Below are positions 25,233 to 32,672 of a stretch of DNA of 64,000 nucleotides, one piece after another. Origin of the DNA: Prevotella sp. E9-3 (GTDB lineage Bacteria > Bacteroidota > Bacteroidia > Bacteroidales > Bacteroidaceae); contig NZ_CP091786.1 of NCBI RefSeq assembly GCF_022024015.1, positions 2,356,001 through 2,420,000 of the forward strand. Reading direction: 5' to 3'. Positions within the stretch are counted from its first letter, which is position 1, and each line of letters opens with the position of its first letter. Both the position numbers and the translations under genes were made by a program. The notes below the pieces were generated by a model. That model had not been told where the DNA came from, did no database searches, and saw only the letters and a list, made by a program, of their open reading frames with translations.

Positions 25233-26032
25233 CTTGCTATTTTATTTACCATATCATCAAACCGCTCACTTACCTCAACCATCCAGTCAGGAAGTTTTTT
25301 CAACGCTTGATAAACAAGAGCATCTGGCATCTTTTTATAATATGCATATGCCATCGGTCCAGCAATAGCAGCAAGTGTATCTGCATCACCACCAAGTGAA
25401 ATGGCAAGTTTGATACAGTCAACATAGTCTTTTGACTCCAGGAAACAGATAATGGCAGGGCCAACAGAGCCAGCACATGTGGAATTAAAGGTATAGGAGT
25501 CATGGAAATCTGCGTAATTCTTGTTCGACCAATCCGGATAGTATTTATCAAGGATTTGCTCACGAATAAATTCCTTATCTTTACCATTCTTTAGATGGAA
25601 AATTGTAAGGGCCGTGACTTCTGCGCCTTTGAAACCTTCTGGGTGATTATGCGTTGGTGCAGCTGTTTCATGTGCCATACGAATGCACTCTTCTTCCGTC
25701 TGTGCTAACCATCCAGCTGAAGAGCATCGCATAGCGGAACCATTACCAAGACTGCGATACGGCTTAGGAGTATGACTAGCCATCCAAAGTTTGAACTTAC
25801 TACCAAAACCAGCATGGCGGTGTTCGTTTGCACATTTCCAAAGGTTCATTGTCATATCGAGATGATCGATAAAGGCTTCTGCACAAGCAAAGGTAAGCAC
25901 GGTGTCATCTGTGAAGTGTGCTCTTGAACTGAACAACTTCACTTTGTCATAATCTTTAATGCGGTGTGCCCTACCCTCGTATGCACTCCCAGCAATATCG
26001 CCTATAGCCTCACTGATCAGGTAATTCTTCAT
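25229..26032 (-). CDS. ADP-ribosylglycohydrolase (DraG family)
   Basis: The enzyme removes ADP-ribose from modified proteins, nucleic acids or small molecules using two metal ions. The family motifs are clear: GDIAGSAYEGR at the N-terminus, HFTDDTVLTFA with the first metal-binding aspartates, GNGSAMRCSSAGWLA in the middle, and LGGDADTLAAIAGPMAYAYY at the C-terminus. I place the start at 26032 (MKNYLISEAIGD) because the promoter -7 box is at 26056-26063 and the upstream ATG at 26053 would lie at or before the transcription start. It overlaps the kinase gene by ATGA. In this island it would be the eraser for the transferases. Confidence 0.9.
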   Translation of the reverse strand: MKNYLISEAIGDIAGSAYEGRAHRIKDYDKVKLFSSRAHFTDDTVLTFACAEAFIDHLDMTMNLWKCANEHRHAGFGSKFKLWMASHTPKPYRSLGNGSAMRCSSAGWLAQTEEECIRMAHETAAPTHNHPEGFKGAEVTALTIFHLKNGKDKEFIREQILDKYYPDWSNKNYADFHDSYTFNSTCAGSVGPAIICFLESKDYVDCIKLAISLGGDADTLAAIAGPMAYAYYKKMPDALVYQALKKLPDWMVEVSERFDDMVNKIAR

Positions 26033-26055
26033 AAGTCTTCTAGTTATTGTCATTG

Positions 26056-26089
26056 CAAATATACAACAATAATCAAATATACAAGCAAA
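26056..26089 (-). promoter_or_regulatory. Promoter of the glycohydrolase-kinase-ART operon
   Basis: On the minus strand TTTG (26089-26086) and TATATTTG (26063-26056) are separated by 22 bp, slightly longer than the usual 19-21 bp. Position relative to the gene is otherwise fitting. Confidence 0.5.
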
Positions 26090-26109
26090 ACATAGAAAAG
26101 AATCTTTTC

Positions 26110-26122
26110 CACAAGCCTTGTG
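26110..26122. promoter_or_regulatory. Palindrome CACAAGCCTTGTG upstream of a promoter
   Basis: This is identical over 16 bp (CCACAAGCCTTGTGAA) to the palindrome at 12116-12128 and lies 20 bp upstream of the putative -33 box of the glycohydrolase promoter. Confidence 0.55.
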
Positions 26123-26297
26123 AACGCCTTATTCTTGCTTTTCAAACGAAGACATCATAAAAGCAGAAAACATTGCTGCTTACAGAAAAAAAAGGATTTT
26201 GAAACATTGATATCTCATCAATGTTCATCGTAAGCATTCGGTGAAATATCACGCCAGATGGACAACAGTTTTTTCACCGTCCCTCTCACGTCTGTCC

Positions 26298-26501
26298 TCA
26301 CTTTTGCCTAAATTCCATTAAGACATTGTCAACAATATATTGATCGCTCATGAGTTGCAAACCGTATTTGGGGTCAGACAATTGCTGATAGGTTTTAGTG
26401 GAATAGAAAAGGTCTAATGCTTGCTCGGCATCAACCTTGAGCGCTTCGGCAAGCATCATGATGATATGGCTCTGTTTTCTCCAAAGTACTGCATCTCTCA
26501 T
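26298..26501 (-). CDS. DUF3791-family small protein
   Basis: This 67-residue protein fits the short DUF3791 type: HIIMMLAEALKVDAEQALDLFYST, then YQQLSDPKYGLQLMSDQYIVDNVLMEF. Its ATG overlaps the stop of the DUF3990 gene. DUF3791 proteins often sit beside DUF3990 genes, and here one flanks it on each side, which suggests a protein complex or an inhibitor pair. Biochemical role unknown. Confidence 0.75.
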   Translation of the reverse strand: MRDAVLWRKQSHIIMMLAEALKVDAEQALDLFYSTKTYQQLSDPKYGLQLMSDQYIVDNVLMEFRQK

Positions 26502-27012
26502 GGTTCATCCTCCTCAAATTCTAAAACCGTGCTTTCAGTAAACGTCAGATATTTGTCAATTACATCCTGATTAAGAATGCAAAGCTGATGATTTACTTTC
26601 TTATATTTGAGTTGTCCCAAAGCTTGCTCTGCGGTAATAATTCCCTTTTCGTAGTCTTCAACAGTGTCAATTACATTGTCATTGGCAACGCCTCCTTCAA
26701 CAATGTCATATTCGCTGGAATAATCTTTACCTCGACGACAAGCAACAACATAGTTTAACCACTCTAAATCATAAGTAGGAAACGACTTTATGCGAATGCC
26801 ATCAATTACAGCCTGAGTTACATTAAACTGAAAGGTGTTTAACACAGCCTCTGCATTTCGTCCCTTTCGACCAGCCATCACGACAGCCCAATCTTCTGCC
26901 TGTTTTTTATTTTAGTAAGGTAGAAACCAGGACCGAAGTCCAAGTTCTTTCTTCCTGCCTTCGCATTTGGCTGAGGAACAGATACCTGTGAACCATGGTA
27001 CAACGTCAACAT
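26498..27012 (-). CDS. DUF3990 (ART-fold) protein, needs a -1 frameshift
   Basis: The first frame starts at 27012 (MLTLYHGSQVSVPQPNAKAG, NLDFGPGFYLTKIK) and stops at 26880-26878. The remaining domain (QAEDWAVVMAGRKGR… YDIVEGGVANDNVIDTV) is in the -1 frame down to 26498. The join lies in A-AAA-AAC at 26908-26902, read in zero frame as ATA-AAA-AAC, exactly the classical -1 slippery heptamer. Slippage would give a 171-residue protein of normal DUF3990 length. A one-base deletion in the A-run or a sequencing error would look the same. DUF3990 has an ART-like fold (YHGS, FYLT motifs). The start overlaps the upstream DUF3791 stop by 7 bp. Confidence 0.75.
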
Positions 27013-27257
27013 ACTCCATCCTCCTTTTCTTCATGTTCCCAATTATGCAACGTTTCAATGGTATCGTCAACTACCCAATCGAGGCTTTGAGTATGTAATT
27101 GCTCATAGTGGCGGAACAGGCGTTTATGGATTAGGTTTTGACGTTTCAGACGGTCGTGCATCTCCTTTCCGGAAAGATTAGCCTTCCGTGCACTAGCTTC
27201 AATAGCCATTACCGCAAAATGTATCTTTCGGTAGGTATCTGTCTGAATATTCTCCAT
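27006..27257 (-). CDS. DUF3791-family small protein, first gene of the trio
   Basis: This 83-residue protein has the longer DUF3791 pattern: IHFAVMAIEASARKANLSGKEMHDRL, then LIHKRLFRHYEQLHTQSLDWVVDDTIETLHNW. It overlaps the DUF3990 start by 7 bp, so translation of the trio is coupled. A full promoter lies at 27290-27321. Function is not known; a partner role for the ART-fold protein is inferred from the conserved adjacency. Confidence 0.8.
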   Translation of the reverse strand: MENIQTDTYRKIHFAVMAIEASARKANLSGKEMHDRLKRQNLIHKRLFRHYEQLHTQSLDWVVDDTIETLHNWEHEEKEDGVC

Positions 27258-27289
27258 AACACCTTAATATTTGTTTACTCTTTTGGTGG

Positions 27290-27321
27290 CAAAATTAGGA
27301 AGAAATCTCGAATAATCCAAA
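27290..27321 (-). promoter_or_regulatory. Promoter of the DUF3791-DUF3990-DUF3791 operon
   Basis: On the minus strand TTTG (27321-27318), a 20-bp spacer and TAATTTTG (27297-27290) form a consensus promoter 33 bp ahead of the ATG at 27257. Confidence 0.75.
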
Positions 27322-27339
27322 TCATTCATGAAGTTTTTA

Positions 27340-27402
27340 TTACCATACCACCAAGTCGCGAGGCAGGGTAATTTTCTTAGGTTCGCCTCTCCATCCAGGA
27401 AT
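27340..27402 (-). pseudogene. Fossil C-terminus of the island-specific shared domain
   Basis: The minus strand reads GWRGEPKKITLPRDLVVW followed by a stop. It matches the C-terminus of the protein at 12271-13533 (GKGGEPKKISLPRDLVVW) and, less closely, that of 8274-8864 (VITLPRELIII). DNA identity with 12286-12340 is also high. A stop codon lies just upstream in this frame, so only the last ~20 codons of a deleted gene remain, at the outer edge of the island. Confidence 0.8.
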
Positions 27403-27607
27403 TTACATCCTTGGCTATAGTGAAATAATCCTTCTGATGAATCATCTCCAGCATGGCATTGATTGAACTTTTTGCTTGCTCCTTCGCTGCCTGGCTATAA
27501 CGTGGCATTCCATTTTCCAAAATATCATCAAGATATTGCTTCTCATAGGCTTTCATATCGAAAGATATATTCGACGGAAGTGCCTTTATAAGCGTCATCT
27601 TGTACAA
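27377..27607 (-). CDS. Small hypothetical protein overlapping the fossil domain
   Basis: This is a 76-residue ORF (MTLIKALPSNISFDMKAYEKQYLDDIL…) with two or three predicted helices. The last codons (SWMERRT) run through the fossil segment at 27340-27402 in another frame, so its native C-terminus may have been replaced by a deletion junction. Function unknown; the real start may be the second Met at 27598. Confidence 0.45.
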   Translation of the reverse strand: MYKMTLIKALPSNISFDMKAYEKQYLDDILENGMPRYSQAAKEQAKSSINAMLEMIHQKDYFTIAKDVNSWMERRT

Positions 27608-27709
27608 TGTGGGTTGAGCAAATCTGTAGAATCACTTAAAAGTTACCGACAGGTCTTTCTCTATAGCTTGCTTAGGTACTACTCTTTTCACAAAAAACAA
27701 CTGGAATAT

Positions 27710-27741
27710 TTTGCGTGTTCCAACTCTCTTATATAACTTTG
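27710..27741 (+). promoter_or_regulatory. Promoter of the thioredoxin-like gene
   Basis: TTTG at 27710-27713, a 20-bp spacer and TAACTTTG at 27734-27741 form a consensus pair. The start of transcription near 27748 supports the ATG at 27765. Confidence 0.75.
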
Positions 27742-27764
27742 CAGGCCGAAATAATAATAAACGT

Positions 27765-28262
27765 ATGAGAAAAGTTATTCTTGCACTATCTATGTTCTTC
27801 GCTGTGCTGACTACTGAGGCACAGGGACTGAAGAAAGTATATAATGAGAGCATCAACCCCATCGAGCAGATGGACCAGGCTATTAGCAAGGCGAAAGCCG
27901 AAGGGAAGTTTGTTGTCTGCCAAGTGGGAGGCAACTGGTGCCCTTGGTGCTTGCGCTTTGCCGACTTTATTTCGAACGACAGTACCATCAGCCAAGTCAT
28001 AAAAGACAACTTTGAGTATATCCATGTGAACTACAATCCCAGGAAGTCGGGAGGAGAGGCTCAACAGCAACAGGCTGCCGAACTGATGAAGCGCTTGAAC
28101 AATTGCGGTCGTTTCGGATTCCCCGTATTCGTTGTGCTGGACGAGAATGGCAAGGTGCTTCACATTCAGGACTCGAGCTTCCTTGAGGAAGGAAAAGGCT
28201 ACAATCAGGAAAAGGTATTGCGTTTCTTCAACAATTGGACTCCTAAAGTAGTTAAACAATAG
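27765..28262 (+). CDS. Secreted thioredoxin-fold protein (CPWC)
   Basis: A signal peptide (MRKVILALSMFFAVLTTEAQG) is followed by a thioredoxin-like domain with the redox motif WCPWC near residue 65 and the cis-proline in RFGFPVFVVLDENGK. It is 165 residues long and resembles DUF255/thioredoxin_7-type periplasmic proteins that handle thiol exchange. An in-frame ATG at 27711 is rejected because it overlaps the promoter. It is the first plus-strand gene after the island. The gene-free region 28263-28704 follows. Confidence 0.85.
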   Translation: MRKVILALSMFFAVLTTEAQGLKKVYNESINPIEQMDQAISKAKAEGKFVVCQVGGNWCPWCLRFADFISNDSTISQVIKDNFEYIHVNYNPRKSGGEAQQQQAAELMKRLNNCGRFGFPVFVVLDENGKVLHIQDSSFLEEGKGYNQEKVLRFFNNWTPKVVKQ

Positions 28263-28308
28263 AAGTATTGTTATTCTATTATCAATCAAGAGAAACAACT
28301 CAGAAATA

Positions 28309-28366
28309 AATTATAGCTATAATTGCGATAATTATAGCTAAAATTGAAAGAATTATAGCTATAATT
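28309..28366. repeat. Array A: three 16-bp palindromes with 21-bp period
   Basis: Copies start at 28309, 28330 and 28351. Copies 1 and 3 are the perfect palindrome AATTATAGCTATAATT; copy 2 differs at one base (AATTATAGCTAAAATT). Spacers are exactly 5 bp, giving a 21-bp step, two helical turns of B-DNA. The stretch lies between convergent genes. Confidence 0.95.
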
Positions 28367-28401
28367 TATTTTACCCTAATAGCAATTGAAGCGGTAGAGT
28401 T

Positions 28402-28446
28402 ATTCCGTTACTAAGTACTTGTTAGTCTTTTAAGAGTCAACGGAAT
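28402..28446. repeat. Inverted repeat between arrays A and B
   Basis: ATTCCGTT at 28402-28409 pairs with AACGGAAT at 28439-28446 across a 29-bp interval that lies between the two palindrome arrays. Confidence 0.6.
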
Positions 28447-28459
28447 GAAAGCTAAAATA

Positions 28460-28517
28460 AATTTTGGCCATTATTTTTCAAATTTTGGCCAAAATTCAGA
28501 AAATAATGGCCAAAATT
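28460..28517. repeat. Array B: three GGCC-centred 16-bp repeats with 21-bp period
   Basis: Copies start at 28460, 28481 and 28502. The middle copy AATTTTGGCCAAAATT is a perfect palindrome. The outer copies, AATTTTGGCCATTATT and AATAATGGCCAAAATT, are reverse complements of each other, so the whole array is symmetrical. The 21-bp step is the same as in array A although the sequence differs. The rest of 28263-28704 holds no gene. Confidence 0.95.
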
Positions 28518-28633
28518 TAAAATGGAAGAATGAATAATGCTTGGCCAAAGAATGACAATATCTGAAGAATAAAACGACAACTCTAAATCTATTACGCTAA
28601 AAAAACTTTCAGATGACAGATGCCCTCTACCAA

Positions 28634-28684
28634 CAAAAAAATCCTGTCAATTTTCTAAGCATCAAGCTGAGACAATTGACAGGA
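28634..28684 (-). terminator. Rho-independent terminator of the fimbrial operon
   Basis: On the minus strand an 11-bp stem (AATTGACAGGA partners at 28674-28684 and 28642-28652) is followed directly by a run of seven T. It lies 20 bp after the TPR gene stop and ends the long minus-strand operon. Confidence 0.85.
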
Positions 28685-28704
28685 GAGAGATGATTGTATA
28701 TAGA

Positions 28705-30414
28705 TTAAGAATTGAGCAGATCTATGTAGGCTGCTTTTATTTCTGCAGCTCTTTTCTTCATTCTTCCAGATGAGTTTCCTTCAATTTTAGCAACTATTGA
28801 CCTTAAAATCACGCCCTCATATCCAGATGATGCTTCGAGTTGCAATAATTTTTCAGAATATGAAAGTGCTTTAAACCAAGACTCCTGGTCAGAGATTTTT
28901 TGTGTATTATAGAAATATGCAATTGCAAGATTATAATAAGCCTGGCACAAACGCAATTTAAAAGCATTTGTAAGTTCAAATCCACTATTTTGAAGACTCT
29001 CAATATAATTTGCCTGCAATGAAGCTGCTTCAAAAACAGCATCGCCCCATTTTGACTCACCGAACTCAACCTTTTCTAAATTAATAATCATTTGCATATG
29101 GCGTGCGTAGGCCAACGACACATTATTCTCAGTACTGTCAACCGTAAGAATCATCATATAAAGCGAGTCTGCTTTATGAAGCATATCTATTTTTTCATTT
29201 GCCATCAACTCATCGGAATATATTCGGCACTTTTCAGCAAGATTCCAATAGTCAGAGGCTTCTACGGCTTTCCCGTGTTTCTTCTTATAATCTATATATT
29301 CCTCATAAACAAGGATGGCAGAATCTGGATAAATAGCATCGTAACAGCTACTAATATTCTTGATAGCAATTTCATAGTCTTTATCCGACTCGCCCTTCGT
29401 AGCCATTTCCTGACGATACATTGAAATAGCTTTGGTGAATTGATTCATACCCTGATATGCGTTGCCACTATAACGATAATCAGCAGGCTCGTATTTCATT
29501 GTATCAACGACGCCAAACAACTTTTCAGAGGCAGCAATTGCATCTCCGTAATACAATTTTGCCATATCACTATTTTTTTTCTGTTTCTCTCTTTTACCCA
29601 ATTCTACATTAAAGCGCAAAGCATATCGGTGTAATTCTCTTGAATTAGGAAACTTCTCTAAACCATAATTAACGAGATCAAGTCCTGGCTCATAGTCGTG
29701 AACAAGGTTCAAGATAATCGTATAAAGAACAATATTTCTCAATGTCATTGAGTTCTTGTCCTGTTTTCGCAAATAGGAAAGAGAGCGGTTCAGAACTGTT
29801 GTATCGTTTGTTTCAAGGTCATACTGCTGGAAATAGTAGGTTGCAACCTGACTATATACAGGGAAGTTTGGAAATTTCTTATACACAGTTTCAGCTTCAT
29901 TATCAACCTCTTTGAAATCACGTTTCAGGAACATGCGCACCCACTTCATATACGGCTCTATGCTATCTGGGAGCACCGTCTTGCAGGAGTCAACCACCTG
30001 TCGGGCACGGGAGACAGAGGCAAGACTATCATTATGCTGCATTCGTACACTACGCTCTACTAACAACTGCGCATACGTAAGATAGCCATCCATGAACTTA
30101 GGATATTTCTTGATGAGCTTCTCCATGCGTGAATAGGCTATATCGTGGCTTTGCAGTTTGCTGCGCGAGAACTGTTCGGCAATATGCATCTCAAGTCGAG
30201 GCTCTTTGTCAAATTTCTTAATGACTTTATCACAAAAATCCTCTATGGGCTCATTCAAATCATGACCATCCATGATAGAATCGATTGCTACCATTGTGGC
30301 TGCCAACTGGGCCTCATACTCAGGAGTGTTTTTTTTCTTCTTGTCGGCAAAACTTGAAGCGATGCCCACAAACGCTAAGAAAACTATGATAAGGAAACGA
30401 CGGATATTCATCAT
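28705..30414 (-). CDS. Secreted TPR-repeat protein, last gene of the fimbrial operon
   Basis: The start at 30414 (MMNIRRFLIIVFLAFVGIASSFA) gives a signal peptide and about 569 residues; the frame extends upstream to 30492 but overlaps the previous gene. The mature part is a series of helical TPR-like units (DGYLTYAQLLVERSVRM, PVYSQVATYYFQQYD, YRYSGNAYQGMNQFTKAISMYRQ). Such periplasmic TPR proteins scaffold assembly of outer-membrane complexes. Its position after the outer-membrane barrel suggests a role in pilus assembly or anchoring, which is inferred. Confidence 0.75.
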   Translation of the reverse strand: MMNIRRFLIIVFLAFVGIASSFADKKKKNTPEYEAQLAATMVAIDSIMDGHDLNEPIEDFCDKVIKKFDKEPRLEMHIAEQFSRSKLQSHDIAYSRMEKLIKKYPKFMDGYLTYAQLLVERSVRMQHNDSLASVSRARQVVDSCKTVLPDSIEPYMKWVRMFLKRDFKEVDNEAETVYKKFPNFPVYSQVATYYFQQYDLETNDTTVLNRSLSYLRKQDKNSMTLRNIVLYTIILNLVHDYEPGLDLVNYGLEKFPNSRELHRYALRFNVELGKREKQKKNSDMAKLYYGDAIAASEKLFGVVDTMKYEPADYRYSGNAYQGMNQFTKAISMYRQEMATKGESDKDYEIAIKNISSCYDAIYPDSAILVYEEYIDYKKKHGKAVEASDYWNLAEKCRIYSDELMANEKIDMLHKADSLYMMILTVDSTENNVSLAYARHMQMIINLEKVEFGESKWGDAVFEAASLQANYIESLQNSGFELTNAFKLRLCQAYYNLAIAYFYNTQKISDQESWFKALSYSEKLLQLEASSGYEGVILRSIVAKIEGNSSGRMKKRAAEIKAAYIDLLNS

Positions 30415-30454
30415 AATATACGGGATAATGGAGTCTGAACGTGAAACGAAAAAC

Positions 30455-32671
30455 TTAGAACTTATACTGCACACCCAGGTCGAGTGTTTCAATTACTTGA
30501 ACACGCGTGGGTAAGATAGCGCTCATATTGAACTTACTGAGATAGAAGATTTGAGGGGTGAGCGTGATACCTATTTTGGGGGTGATGTTGGCCACCAGTT
30601 TTGCACCGCCATGAGCAGCGGGCCGGAAGGCTCTGCTCTTATCCTTGGGCAAACTTAGAATATGGCCGTCTCGCAACATCTCCAGTTCGCTCAGCTTTGC
30701 CTCCTCGCTCAATCGCCAGAAAAGAGCAGGACCTACAAACAAATCCAGTTCGAAGAGTCGCCCAGGGCGATACCCACGCAGCAGATTGCCCATATTGGCA
30801 CTATAGGCAAGGGTTGCTATACCCATATTGTAAGTATGGTTCCATTGGCCTTTACGCTTCGTAACATAGTTGGCATAACCGTTTTCATCCAGTATGCCAT
30901 CGTAGTAAGAGGCAATGTTCGACTTAGAGTGTACAACGAACTCAAAACCTGCACGTACCGATGAGACGTGATCAAAGCTGTACTGGGCAAAAGAGTTCAG
31001 GTTGAAGCACTTTCCTTTGTCGCCCAAATATTGCTCGCAAATGTGAATGAGGTTGTAGCCACCGCCCACACCGATACTGACGCGACGGAATTTATCAGCC
31101 TCGCTGTCATTGACAGGTAGGCGATATTTCCTGCTTTGACTGGTGGCCGTGAGACCAATGTTCAGTCCGTAACCATTGTCTGAATATCGAGCATTCCAAT
31201 GTACGTTGCGGTAGGGAATCTTATAAACATTGTGCACGAAACGCGGTTCTACAAACAGATGCAGACCATCGGCAAGCCTCATCCACAGATGCAGACCAGC
31301 CACATAGCCCTCGCTACTGCAACTCAGCATCTCGCGCGTCTGGTATTTAAGGTACTTACCATATTCCAGTCCGCCCACGAGGTAGAAACCGAACGAACGA
31401 TCCCATACATAGTTGTTGGTGAATCCAAGCGGATTGAGCATGGCTTCAACCCTTGCTCCGTAGGAATGAGTGTACATAGCCCGCTCATAGGAAATTCCAT
31501 CAGTACTCTCATAAACTTTCTGCCACATAGCAGAGCGCACCAAACCAGACACACGCATACCTACAACGGGAGAGAACCATTTGCCTACCGATAGTGCCTC
31601 CTCATGGCCCATTGTTTCGGTGAGCGACAACACTGGTGCTTTCATCATAAACGGTCCTGCAGCCAGTTCCACTATCCATGGTGCCTGCCACGACTGCAAG
31701 GTAATGCTATCGGCCATAAGTCGATTGTGAGTATTGCGTGCTTTTTCACGCTGTCGCAGACGAGCAGCACGGGTCAGGTGATTGGTGAAATAATGCACAA
31801 AGTTGGCATTGACACCATAAAAGACATCCACCTTCCTCCAGTTCTTGTCATGGCTCAGATCATAGTTGTTACCGCCCAGTCCGAAATAGGGTTCAATGTT
31901 GAATGATCCGTGTGGACCTGTATTGAAGTGCAACTGCAGTCCGGCATGGCCCTCAAAAGCATCGCCCTTCAATCCGGCAGCGTTGTTGAGCATAGCGTGC
32001 TGAAAGCCAGTTCCGATCACAGTCTGTACGCTCAACAGTCGCATGGGGTTATAGCCGCTGAAATAGGATGAAAGGTCAAAGAGATGGTCAACTTTCAATC
32101 CATATCGTGCAAACATGCGGTCATAGTCTTTCTGATAGCCAAGAGCAGCATGTCCTACCAATCGCAGTGAGTGATACTTACCCAACTGATATCCTACGCC
32201 GACATGGACGGTTGTCAAAGGGTCAAAGTGGTAATTGTTTTTCCCGGGGGGTGGAACCATCTGTTCAGCGCCGGCGCCAGACTGGACGGACAGGTTATCA
32301 TACCAATGATAGGTAAGTGTATCGCCTTCGGCAATGTATCGGCGGTCCATGATAAAGGTATCTGGATTCACCACTCCTTTCAGCCTCATGCTGTCCACAG
32401 GAACGTAGCTGGCATCCATCTTCACAGCAAAAGGATTGTCCTCCACCTCGGCAGTGTCCTTCTTGGCAGAAGTCATTGAACTATCACCAGGTTTTGGCAG
32501 CAGCAGTTTTTTCTGTTCCTCCTGTTTTTTCCTCTTTCTCTCAGCTTTAATCTGTTTTTTCTGTTCCTCTTTCGTTAATGTCTTTGACGAAAGAGGTTTC
32601 TGGGCATAGGCCGGAGCCCACGCCATCACCAGCAATGCCAGCAAGAAGGTTATCAGTCTATGTTTTTGCAT
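30455..32671 (-). CDS. Outer-membrane beta-barrel protein of the fimbrial operon
   Basis: This 738-residue protein has a signal peptide (LLALLVMAWAPAYAQ), a very basic lysine-rich segment (EEQKKQIKAERKRKKQEEQKK, residues ~35-56), then many amphipathic strands rich in Gly and aromatic residues and a C-terminus ending in a strand with terminal Phe (ETLDLGVQYKF), typical of outer-membrane barrels. It starts 1 bp after the OmpA-like gene. I do not recognise the family; a porin-like anchor or secretion part for the pilus is possible. Confidence 0.7.
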   Translation of the reverse strand: MQKHRLITFLLALLVMAWAPAYAQKPLSSKTLTKEEQKKQIKAERKRKKQEEQKKLLLPKPGDSSMTSAKKDTAEVEDNPFAVKMDASYVPVDSMRLKGVVNPDTFIMDRRYIAEGDTLTYHWYDNLSVQSGAGAEQMVPPPGKNNYHFDPLTTVHVGVGYQLGKYHSLRLVGHAALGYQKDYDRMFARYGLKVDHLFDLSSYFSGYNPMRLLSVQTVIGTGFQHAMLNNAAGLKGDAFEGHAGLQLHFNTGPHGSFNIEPYFGLGGNNYDLSHDKNWRKVDVFYGVNANFVHYFTNHLTRAARLRQREKARNTHNRLMADSITLQSWQAPWIVELAAGPFMMKAPVLSLTETMGHEEALSVGKWFSPVVGMRVSGLVRSAMWQKVYESTDGISYERAMYTHSYGARVEAMLNPLGFTNNYVWDRSFGFYLVGGLEYGKYLKYQTREMLSCSSEGYVAGLHLWMRLADGLHLFVEPRFVHNVYKIPYRNVHWNARYSDNGYGLNIGLTATSQSRKYRLPVNDSEADKFRRVSIGVGGGYNLIHICEQYLGDKGKCFNLNSFAQYSFDHVSSVRAGFEFVVHSKSNIASYYDGILDENGYANYVTKRKGQWNHTYNMGIATLAYSANMGNLLRGYRPGRLFELDLFVGPALFWRLSEEAKLSELEMLRDGHILSLPKDKSRAFRPAAHGGAKLVANITPKIGITLTPQIFYLSKFNMSAILPTRVQVIETLDLGVQYKF

Positions 32672-32672
32672 G

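Noticed and set aside
8274..27607. Island as a prophage or integrative conjugative element
   Set aside because: No integrase, structural phage, relaxase or Tra genes and no attachment-site tRNA are visible; the only mobile gene is the IS transposase.
28309..28517. Palindrome arrays as CRISPR or a promoter
   Set aside because: Spacers are only 5 bp and there are no cas genes; neighbouring genes converge here, so a promoter is not expected.
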